From: Mugil cephalus
Lineage: Eukaryota; Chordata; Actinopteri; Mugiliformes; Mugilidae
Length of the DNA: 64,000 nucleotides
NCBI RefSeq assembly: GCF_022458985.1
Contig: NC_061773.1
Span: 5,276,001-5,340,000 of the forward strand
Direction: 5' to 3'
This document shows, in pieces, positions 55,301 to 64,000 of this stretch. The notes beneath the pieces are model-generated. The model was not told the DNA's origin and made no database searches. It saw only the letters and a program-made list of their open reading frames with translations. The position numbers were made by a program, and so were the translations under genes. How positions within the stretch are numbered: the stretch's first letter is position 1; every line of letters starts with the position of its first letter.

Positions 55301-57392
55301 GTGTAATTGTATGTGCTATAGGTGTGGCATGAAGACGGCGGAAGGTCTACACGCTCTCAACACTGCCCCTTCAAAAACACAAGTGAGTTCAATGTACAGG
55401 AAGACGGTTGGGCTGGTTGACTGTTTTGCCCATCATGTTCAGACATCATGATGCCCTTTGTGTCTGTCCCAGGTCTTCTGCAAAACAACATATGGAAAAA
55501 TGTGTCAGTGTCTGTGCGCCAAGATTTAATGAACAACGATGGCACAAAGCTGTCATGGAACCTGACTGCCCCCTGCAGGCTGGAGGGTGAAGTTTGGCTC
55601 TGGGACGATGAGATCAGCTGCAAGGATAAACTTACTTGTAGACAGCAGCTGGAAAATGGACCATGGAAACAAAACAGACGGGGACTCTGGGTAATAGCAA
55701 CTGAACTTTGGAGCCAGTTTTTTAGTCTTTTAGATTTTAACTGTCTCTATATTACACCCAAATGCTGTGAAAATATTATACCTATTCTCCTGAGATATTT
55801 GGCTTTTTTGGGAAAAGTTGCACTGCAAACTGAATGTAATGAAATTCTATCACCTGTAAAGGTATCTGGTTGCACTGCATTTGAGTGATCTATTGTCTTT
55901 TGTAACTGTGTCCCCAACAGAGGAAAAAAGGGGTGTTTGAAAACATCACTCCAAAGCTCTCACCATGTGTGATGGTAAAATATTCACTATCATCCACTGT
56001 ATGTCACATCTATACACAGCCATTATTGAAGGCGAATAACTCATTTGCTTTTATTCATTTGTGCAGGTGCAAGTAAAGGGAATGGAGCATAAGCTGGGTC
56101 CATTCTGCGTTGATGGACGTAAGTCTGACGGACTTCACAGCAACTACAGAAACTGATGCCTGTTAGGACAAGAAACGTTATGTTAAAATGCATACTTGAT
56201 CTTTTTGTAAAAGGGATTTTGCTTTTGGGTATTTGCAGCTGGCAGGTGGCGCTGGAGTCTCCTAGTTGTCGGTGTCATGCTGGTGGTCTGCTTGACTGTG
56301 ATTATATTTTATTTCCTTCGAGACTTTGTCAAGAGTAAGTTTGACTTTTTTTTCTCCCCTCTACAATCAGTAGCTTGCAAATTCTAGAGTACATGGAAAA
56401 TACAGAGCTGTATCTCATTTGTATCCAATTCATGACAACATGCATTATCCGTTTGGAAGAATTTCCTCAGCCATTTCAAACAAAGGCTCCTTTCATTCCT
56501 CCCAAAGACCACATCTCGTTTGCTATGTCGAAATTGATTTATCTGCCTCATGCAGTTTGAGGAATCAGTTATTTGTGGGGCAGAAAATATCCCACAAACA
56601 TCTGATAAGCCTTCAGATTATATTAAATTGTGTTTTTTGGACTTTTGTAGAATGGGCTTGGAGCTGGCACCACGGAGGATTTGTGAAAGGTCAGTTTTTG
56701 ATACCTTTCCTCAAAAGTACATGAAAGTCACAATGATGCAAGACATCGGTGACATTTTGCCTCTTCTTTTCTCCCTCTCTAAAGTTGGCAGAAAGGGTCA
56801 CGTGGTGTTGCTGAGCCCCCCAGATGCGGATGCTCTTGTTTCACAGTCAGTATGTCAGCTCGGGTCGCTCCTCTGCAGCCAGGGCTTCAGTGTGTGCGTC
56901 GACCAGTGGAGCAGGAAGGAGCAGTGCAATTTGGGGCCTCTGCCGTGGCTGCACTCGCATCTGCTGAAAATAAACAGCATGGGTGGCCGGGTTGTGCTCG
57001 TTTTGACGCACAAAGCGCTGGCAAGAATAGAGGAATGGTCGCACTGCAACAAAGACGTTGTCACGACGAATGAGGGAGACAGGCCTCGACCACAGATCTG
57101 GTCCCCTTACTCTGATTTGTTCACAGCCTCCCTGTTTCACATTTACGCAGAGAAGCAGAAGGGCAAATCTGGTGAGCGTTTTCTCCTGGTGGAATTCGAT
57201 TCCCAACCAACAAAGACTCAGAGCGGTGGCAGGCGTCTACCAGAGCTGGTTCGGGGGCTGTCTCTTTTCCGGCTTCCCTCTCAGACTGAATCTCTCTTCA
57301 CTGAACTGACTGTCACAGAGTCAGAGAATGGTTCAGGGAGAAGGACATGGAAAGAGTGGACATGGGGGAACCCCCAATGCATGAGAGTATAG
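52335..57392 (+). CDS. il17rc: Interleukin-17 receptor C
   Basis: Fourteen exons join in frame to 624 aa: 52335-52427, 52752-52968, 53602-53705, 53784-53898, 54000-54041, 54134-54252, 55171-55227, 55322-55382, 55473-55690, 55921-55974, 56067-56118, 56239-56334, 56651-56689, 56785-57392. The order is a signal peptide (about 1-20), a Cys-rich ectodomain with an acidic stretch (EDKEEED...DDED) at about 83-98, six N-glycosylation sequons, a TM helix at about 383-405 (SLLVVGVMLVVCLTVIIFYF), and a SEFIR domain encoded whole by the last exon (from about 423; DQWSRKEQ, GPLPW, FRLPSQ). IL-17RC pairs with IL-17RA to bind IL-17A/F, and SEFIR contacts recruit ACT1. CTCLQVWHEDGG...CPF, the acidic linker and the longer SEFIR domain favour RC over its sister RE. 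The immediate downstream neighbour is creld1 on the same strand, as in human. IL-17RE-like remains the main alternative name. Confidence 0.82.
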
Positions 57393-57474
57393 ACTGATCT
57401 AATATCATCATGTGAATATCTTGGATTCAGAAAAAGAACTTGGCAACAAAGGATCTGATTCACCAGTACATGCA

Positions 57475-57480
57475 AATAAA
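57475..57480 (+). terminator. il17rc: Candidate il17rc polyadenylation signal
   Basis: AATAAA 83 bases after the stop codon. Another AATAAA-containing word lies near 57984. Between about 57490 and 57990 I see only AT-rich sequence without a gene. Confidence 0.45.
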
Positions 57481-57999
57481 CCTTATCGTTGCTCTGTGAA
57501 GATGAGGGACATGAGTACTGGAATGTGATGAAGATGAGACAGTATGAAGGATAAGTGTCCCAATAATAATATATATATATTGTAATGTTGTATATATGTT
57601 ATTAGAGCAGATATGCTTTCATAAAAAGATCCAAAATAACTAATATGTCAGGCTAGCACATAATGCTTTCCAGCCCTTTTATTTTTGTATACATTTGTTA
57701 AATGATTTCCTGATGCTGCTAGGAATTGTAGTTTTAGCAGACATCACCAGGATATTTACTATACTGCAGCAAGGAAGTGAATCATTGCAATGAAGAAATA
57801 ACAACGCAAGTTTGAATAATAATGGAAGTCTATTGCATCAACTACAGGAATCATTGTAACGGTTTTGTTTTTTCATGGAATTTTTTTAGCAGAAAATATT
57901 GACTATATGGATAATACATTACTAAACTGCAACACTTCTAATTTATAGTACTATTCTACTCATGCACTGCACTGCAAATCTATAAATAAATTTGTACTT

Positions 58000-58291
58000 G
58001 CATGTTGGATGTCGCCTTGTGATTGGCCGCGGGTCAACAGAAGGAGGTGGATATTATTGGTGCAGTCTAGCGTCAGTTTAAGCGCACACTGAAGCGCCTG
58101 TGAAAGGTTTAAGTACACTCCAGAGGGGCGGTGTTCAGATAAGCATATCCCCTCCTCTCACTCGAGATGTGTGGGTGACTGTAATCAAACACCGCGGAGT
58201 CTAGCAGTGTGTGAGGTGCGTCTCGGTTGAATCCAAACTGCGTTTAAACTTTACGAAGGACAGTCCAGTTCGCGGTCAAGCAGCGCCGAGG
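58000..58291 (+). promoter_or_regulatory. creld1: Probable creld1 promoter and non-coding exon 1
   Basis: Composition rises sharply in G+C. GTGATTGGCCGCGGG contains an inverted CCAAT box, and GAGGGGCGGTG near 58123 is GC-box-like. An exon appears to end at CAGCGCCGAG followed by the donor GTAAAGAC (58291/58292). It joins the acceptor TCATAG directly in front of the coding exon, with only one base before the ATG at 59205. Transcription start would be near 58150-58200; this is inferred. Confidence 0.5.
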
Positions 58292-58797
58292 TAAAGACAG
58301 TCATTATTCATTTCTAGATTTTATTTTGAAGATCAGCTTTAACGCTGGTTTATTTGTGGTTTAACTGTGAGCTGATATTCGTTCAGTGTGAAATTGGAGC
58401 TCATGTGTCAGCCACACAGAGGAGGGCAGAGAGTAGCAACATGTTAAAACTCCGTCCCACATTTATTTATTTATTTGTTTTATATCCATTAACGGAAAAA
58501 GTAAATCAAACAAAAGTTACGACATTTTAAACAAGTCAATTCAAAATTGATATCGCTTTTATAGCCTATAATTTGATTAAATTTACTTCAAAATAGTAAC
58601 AATAAAAAAGGCTACTAGTAATAGGAAAGATCTTATTTTTGAATACTGTGATTGGCAGAATATTTACCTTTTTTTGTAACCTAATCTTATAACCTCTCCA
58701 GATACATATTTAATAATGCATGTTATTTTTAAACATTCGTGTTTGTATATTAGTAGGTTATAACACGGAAATATAAATATAATATAAAAAATACTAA

Positions 58798-58993
58798 CTA
58801 GCCAAAACATTTAAAACCACTACAGTAGAAATAAATAACACTGACCATCTTGTGACAATCCAATCCAGTGTTCTGCTGGGAAACTTTTGGACCTGACATT
58901 CATGTAGATGTCACTTAGACATGTAGCACCCGCCTAGACCAGACCAGACACCCCCACCCCATAACAATGACACTCTTTGATGGCAGCGGCCCC

Positions 58994-59030
<37 letters not shown>

Positions 59031-59143
59031 ACCCCCAACACCTGTGTTACTCTCTGATGAGTCACAACTGTTTTAGAGGCACAAGGGAGATCTACACAAT
59101 ATTAGGCAGGAAGGTGGTCATAATGTTATGCCTGATTAGTGTA
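58798..59143 (+). mobile_element. MITE copy with a long poly-C insertion, creld1 intron 1
   Basis: Family words are present in order: CTGCTGGGAAACTTTTGGAC, ATGTAGCACCCGCCTAGACC, CCCCATAACAATGACACTC, TCTCTGATGAGTCACAACTG, GAGATCTACACAATATTAGG and ATAATGTTATGCCTGATTAG. The central part is replaced by a run of 36 C residues. The right end is 61 bases upstream of the creld1 start codon. Confidence 0.8.
58995..59030. repeat. Poly-C tract, 36 nt
   Basis: An uninterrupted run of 36 cytosines within the MITE, with further C runs on both sides. Such tracts can form G-quadruplex/i-motif structures, and they are also a typical site of sequencing-length error. Confidence 0.9.
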
Positions 59144-59204
59144 ACTGGTAACCAGTGGAGCTGGGTGTTTAATGACTTCATTTTATGTATGTTGAAGTCA
59201 TAGC

Positions 59205-61414
59205 ATGGAACAATCATCTGGGTTGATGGGCGTGAAGAGGCTTCACAGACGCCTGCTGCAGGCCGCCTGGCTGTGGGGTCTGTTGACTGTCCAGGTTCAC
59301 AGCTGTCCTGATAGCTGCAGCAAGTGTTCAGGGCCAGAAAACGACAAGTGTCAGGAATGCAAAGCTGGGTGGACACTCCATAATAACACCTGTGTAGGTA
59401 GTGTATACAAAGCTTTGTTTATGAGCCTGGAAGTCATTATATATATAATATATATATGTGTATATATATATATATGTATGTATGTATGTATAAACAACAA
59501 TATATATAATTATTGTCAATATGTGTGTGTGTGTGAGTGTCTGAAATGCGTATGACATGAAGAAGCATATGTGTATGTTTTTGTCTGTTTCAGACATTGA
59601 CGAATGTGGCACTGAGCTGGGGAACTGTTTTGTCAACAGTTACTGCTTTAATACAGAAGGATCCTATGAGTGCAGAGGTCAGTGCTTTAGATTTGCCAGT
59701 GATAGCTCATACTGTACCTCAGGAAGTGAACTACATTAAAATTCAATATGTTATTGTTAAAATCACTGAATCGTTAAAATAAGAAATTTTAAAAATATAT
59801 CGACATTATTTACCCGATGAGTGCCTCACATTAATTCTATATATATATATATATTTTTTTTTTTTTTCAACAGTAAATTGTTATCAGACAAGACATAAAT
59901 ATGTGTGACTACACAAGTAGATACTATATTTCATTAACTCTTTCCCCTGCACTGTTTCCCCTATATTCTTGATCTGAGGGGTTGTATGACTTAAAATCAA
60001 CACGTCGCAATAAAGTACCAGTTTTTGGGATCCATGTGGAGAAACTACAAGCAGAACAACTGGACTTGAAGATCAGCTCTTTGAAGATATAATACTATAA
60101 GCTGCTTTGAATTATAATGTGTGTCTATGCCTCCCCACTTTTAGAAAAAATAAAAAGTATGGAATTATGCAAATATTTCAAATGTCTATCTGCTTGACAC
60201 AAGATGTCACAACTGAAAATTTCTTTGTCGTTGTAAATTAATGCAGGTTTTATATTTACTCATAGCACTTGATTAGTTAGAGCAGGAAATTAGTTGTGGT
60301 GAAATCATACTTGCAGCTGGACACAGCTGGCTGTGGTGCCCTGAGCAAGCACCTAACCCCCAATATGCTTCCCGGGCGCACCCACCAGAGGGCTGCAGCC
60401 CACTGCTCCAACTGTACACATTACTGTGTGTGAACAAATGGATGGGTCAAACACAGGACAGAATTTCCCCTTGGGGATCAATATAGTATATCAAACAAAT
60501 AAAAAATAAAAATGAAAAAAAATAAACCAGATTCCAGGTCAGTTCAGAGAAACTTTCAACTGATGAATTTGGAAAGATTCTTTTAGTATCTAACGATAGT
60601 GTCCAAACTAATGTGTGTCCACTGGTACTCTACATTTTAATCATTATGAAGTAACAGAGAACAAACCCCACTTTTGAGTGGAGGCGACCTTTTAATTAGT
60701 ACTTCCTGTGTCATCTTGTTCATTCATGTTTGAGAATACAGTGCAGTCTGTCAGTGGTCCTTCTTTCCTCAGGTTGTGATGTGGCCTGTGTGGGCTGTAT
60801 GGGCAGTGGACCCGCTCGCTGCAGGAAATGTGCTTCCGGCTACAGACTGACGGGGTCCAAATGTTTGGGTAATCACTCATCCATTGTGATGTTATATGCA
60901 GCAGTAATCTGCGGCAGAGATTTAATCTCGTGTCTTTCTTCTGCTCCAGATATAGATGAATGTAGCGACCGGGTACTTGCCTGTCAGGGTCTGGATGAGA
61001 TTTGTACCAACACAGAAGGCTCTTTTCGCTGTGACTGTGCTGAAGGGTTCATTCGCAAGAACAGTGTTTGTATAAGGAAGCAGCTGCCTAGTGCGTGCCA
61101 CCTCATGCTTATCCTGTATACTTATTTACATGAACAACCAAACTTACTCAGGGAACTCTCTGCTTTATTTCTCTCATCTGTTTCTTCCTGCAGGCGTTGA
61201 GGAGAAGGGTCTGTTTGATGATATCCAGGATGAGGAGGTGGAGGTGCTGCAGCAGATGTTTTTTGTCGTCGTGCTTTGTGCTCTGGCCACACTGGCAGCC
61301 AAGGGAGATTTGGTCTACACGTCTGTATTCATGGGAGCCCTGGCGGCCATGGCGGGCTACTGGCTTTCTGATAGAGGAGACCGTTTGCTAGACAGCTTCC
61401 TCAAGGGACGTTAA
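59205..61414 (+). CDS. creld1: CRELD1-type protein lacking the N-terminal WE region
   Basis: Five coding exons (59205-59397, 59594-59677, 60773-60868, 60950-61090, 61194-61414) join in frame to 244 aa. The order is a signal peptide (about 1-33), furin-like repeat 1 (34-64, CPDSCSKCSG), calcium-binding EGF 1 (DIDEC at 65), furin-like repeat 2 (about 94-124), EGF 2 (DIDEC at 125), then two membrane helices with LQQMFFVV, ALATLAAKGDL and GYWLSDRGDR, a hallmark of CRELD1 as opposed to the secreted CRELD2. Human CRELD1 is about 420 aa and carries a WE domain and further EGF-like sequence before the first furin-like repeat; none of that is found between the il17rc stop and this start. CRELDs sit in the endoplasmic reticulum, act in folding/disulfide handling, and CRELD1 is linked to heart-septum development. 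The missing part could be real loss in a duplicate, or an unrecognised upstream exon. Confidence 0.85.
60310..60500 (+). mobile_element. SINE/LINE 3' fragment in creld1 intron 3
   Basis: GTGCCCTGAGCAAGCACCTA, CAGCCCACTGCTCC and the ending TTCCCCTTGGGGATCAATAT followed by short AT repeats are typical of a widespread fish retroposon tail. Confidence 0.6.
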
Positions 61415-62212
61415 AGCTGCAAAACGACAATTCAGTTTGTGTAACGTCTTGGAACTGGATGCTGCATTTAAACATGCACTCAGTTTCGTACTGTGAAGGT
61501 GGTTTAATTGAGTCCGCACTGAAAAACCTTTGCCCATGTTTGTCGTCATCGTGCTTCTGCCTTAGTGCCTTTCCTTCTTGAAGCCAGAGGTCGCTCGTTG
61601 TGTAACTGAAAACAATCTGCAGTGTCCCATAAAGCATTTTTCCCCATCACAAAAGAGAAGACAGGTCCCCGCTGCAAGGTCAGCTTTTATGCCTTCCCTC
61701 TTGTGACAGCCATGGCCAGAGGCATTATGTTTTTAGGTTGTTTTTCAAGAGAATTTTTTCATTCATTTCACACAAGCGGCTAACGCGACGAAATGGTGAG
61801 GTGACAGTATTTCATATCCAAAGTGCCAAAGGTCAGAATCTCTGTAACATAAGGTCATTTTAGTTTTTGTTTTTTTGTTTGTTTGTTTTTTTGAGGTGGA
61901 TGTTTAATTGACAGAAAGTTGAGTTTTCACTCTGCAGGACAAACGGAGCTAAGCTCCCCACATTAACAGCACATACAAACGAGGAATGGAGCAGCGTAAC
62001 CCCAAGCTGAGTAAAACAGGGCTGTTCTCAGGTGTACTAACAGGTGGAGCTGTAGCTTTAATAACAAACTGATGCCTGTATCCCTCTGTGGGATAAATGA
62101 AAGAATTATCTTATTTTATAAACCGTGTAGTATAGTATTAGCTTCATAGACAGTATCAATCACTGTGTATTACATCCATGTTCATATTTTAAGGTTTAAA
62201 TGTTGAAATAAA
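61415..62212 (+). other. creld1: creld1 3' UTR ending at AATAAA 62207-62212
   Basis: Begins after the TAA at 61412-61414. No gene lies in it. Text near 62090 (CCCTCTGTGGGATAAATGAA) resembles a retroposon tail. The canonical AATAAA at 62207-62212 is the likely 3' end signal. Confidence 0.55.
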
Positions 62213-62519
62213 TACCTTTGTTTGTTTTTAGCACCCTTTGTACATAATTATTCTTACATTACTTCATACGCACATCTACTAATTGCAGGGGTCTGTTTAC
62301 GTCTGTTATAAAGATCAGTCACCAGTAGTGATTGTTAAAATCCAGGCCTCAAACTTTAGTTATTGCACGCATCACATCTCGGATTATTTAATTATTTGTG
62401 CACCCTTGCTCCTTATATGTGTAATGTTTCAGTAGTTATCTAAGGGAAACTATTTAGTTTGTATTCACAGAAAGCTACAACGTTTGCAACACTGCAAGGA
62501 GAAACTCACAAACAAAGAC

Positions 62520-64000
62520 AGAAAGAAAGTCACCTTTATTTGATGGATATAAACAAGCTGGCCAACACTCAATAGTAATATTCTGATACAGCACATACAA
62601 TAGCAAACTGGGGCACTGAGGACAGCCTCCTATAGTTTAAAAAACAAAAGAACACACAGTATCCATGCTTCATTTGGAACTCAGTCTCACTTATTTATTT
62701 TCTCTCTGGGGACTTTCTCTGATAAAGTTTTTTTTCTTTTAAATAGATTTTTCTCTTGTGCATTCATAACACACACATACACAATCACTCACTCATCAAA
62801 CAATAATTTGCAGTTGCACACACACACACACACACACACCTCACGCCTTATTTTGAATACATTTACACCAGCAACCCCTAAAACATGCTGCACTCTCACA
62901 AAACTGCACAGGCTGTCTACTAAGGGGACACAGTAAGTGAGACACACACATCACTCTCAAACACAACATCACACCGTCACAATGCACGATGCAGATGCAA
63001 TTAATGTATGAGGAATGACGCTTCATGGGAGATTAGCTCACGTTCACACACAGATAATCATTCAGCATGCTGGACGCACATTTAATTTGTTCCTAGGTCT
63101 TTACTGTACAGCTCAAAACATTTACTTATACAAATAGTACAGTCTCAAACTGGCATATTCAATAAGCTGAAACCATAGAAAAAATAAAGCTAACTTAAAT
63201 ACAAAAATGAATAATAATAATAATAAAAAAGTAAACTCGACATTTGTTCTGTCAAACAATGTTTCTGGCATTGGTCACAGTGATTTGTTTAATCCAAAGT
63301 TTTCAGCGACATACAGTAAAAGAAAAACAACCTGCAATAAAGTGAAAATGTATGCTAGGCTTTTCATACTTTTTTTTTTTTTTTGTTTTTTGTTTTTTGA
63401 AGGCCTTTCATAAATTACTGGTGAATCTGCAGGCGTTTTCAAGTCGTCCTACACAGCTGCTTCTAGGCACAGATGAAGCCTTGCCTTCTTGACTGAGCAC
63501 GGTGTGTCAGTCCTTCACAGCCGGGATTAGCCTGTAGTCTAAGCCCAGGAAACCAGCCCCAGCCTCTAAGCGTCGGTGTCTCCTAAACCCTTTTTTTTTT
63601 TTTGACACAACGGTAGAGAGGACGCTCTGCATAGAGAACAGGAGATTATCCTTACATCACCACTTTCACTTGGCACAATATGTAAAAATCAGCATGCATG
63701 GGCACGATTGAAATGTTCCATGTTGTCTACCATGTAAATCATAGATGCTATTTCATGGTAGGAGATCTCCCTACTTCAAGTATTCAGCAGATAAGGACCT
63801 GAAAACGGGGGATTCGTACTCCGTCCCCCTGATGGTGAAGTGTGAGGATTTTTGCTACTCTGTCTGTCTGCATGTCTTCCATTTACCTTAACATTTGTAA
63901 ACACAAACACCAGAGTTTCACACAATCTGTTGATTCTTGGACAGAGACGGGAGCTGTGAAGGTGTGCGTGGGAGGCGGACATGTAAAAAGGTGACGCACG
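62520..64000 (-). other. Probable 3' UTR of a convergent minus-strand gene running off the window
   Basis: CACCTTTATTTGATGG holds TTTATT at 62535-62540, which is AATAAA on the minus strand and would end a transcript coming from the right. No coding exon is recognised up to 64000, and the stretch holds a (CA)n tract at about 62817-62839, poly-T runs near 63371 and 63591, and ordinary unique-looking sequence. In human, PRRT3 lies tail-to-tail with CRELD1, so a prrt3-like gene is the first guess; this is inference from synteny alone. Confidence 0.35.

Noticed and set aside
52335-57392. Identification as il17re
   Set aside because: The ectodomain CPF block fits both sisters, but the acidic linker, the CLQVW word, the longer SEFIR domain with FRLPSQ and adjacency to creld1 favour il17rc.

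Overview
The window is vertebrate nuclear DNA, almost certainly from a ray-finned (teleost) fish. Genes are split by GT-AG introns, intergenic DNA is AT-rich with long (CA)n/(GT)n tracts, short terminal-inverted-repeat elements recur, and the spliced proteins look like fish orthologues of human genes. I rebuilt five gene models by eye from splice signals and codon phase. The summed exons are an exact multiple of three in each of the five: ninj1 (145 aa), wnk2 (2575 aa), an ITIH4-like inter-alpha-trypsin-inhibitor heavy chain (926 aa), il17rc (624 aa) and a creld1-type gene (244 aa). All identifications rest on remembered family sequences; no database search was run.

Layout. 1-2200: intergenic DNA, no gene seen. 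2200-7130: ninj1 on the minus strand (three coding exons), a plasma-membrane rupture/adhesion protein. 7450-10150: intergenic with a MITE and retroposon debris. 10150-32960: wnk2 on the plus strand, divergent from ninj1 (30 coding exons; WNK kinase controlling cation-chloride cotransporters), with a 2.3 kb 3' UTR. 33300-49970: ITIH4-like secreted protein. Its VIT and vWA domains sit on ordinary exons, followed by an array of very small phase 1-1 exons (33-66 nt) spread over about 9 kb and visibly built by tandem duplication, then the C-terminal domain. 51800-57480: il17rc, an IL-17 receptor with one SEFIR exon. 58000-62220: a creld1-type gene lacking the usual N-terminal WE/EGF part. 62520-64000: probable 3' UTR of a convergent minus-strand gene whose coding part lies outside the window.

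Neighbourhood. ninj1 beside wnk2 and il17rc beside creld1 both match human neighbour pairs (9q22 and 3p25). These genes do not form one pathway; they share a chromosome block.

Most interesting signal. The ITIH linker exons were duplicated in tandem. Between copies the flanking introns stay nearly identical, while the tiny coding exons have diverged almost beyond recognition, always in frame. This looks like a fast-evolving modular linker in a plasma protein, at the position where human ITIH4 carries its protease-sensitive region. A second candidate is the creld1-type protein, which starts its secreted part directly at the furin-like repeats. Seven copies of one MITE family, harbinger-like MYB-domain debris, a perfect 26-bp hairpin and a 36-nt poly-C tract are further items.
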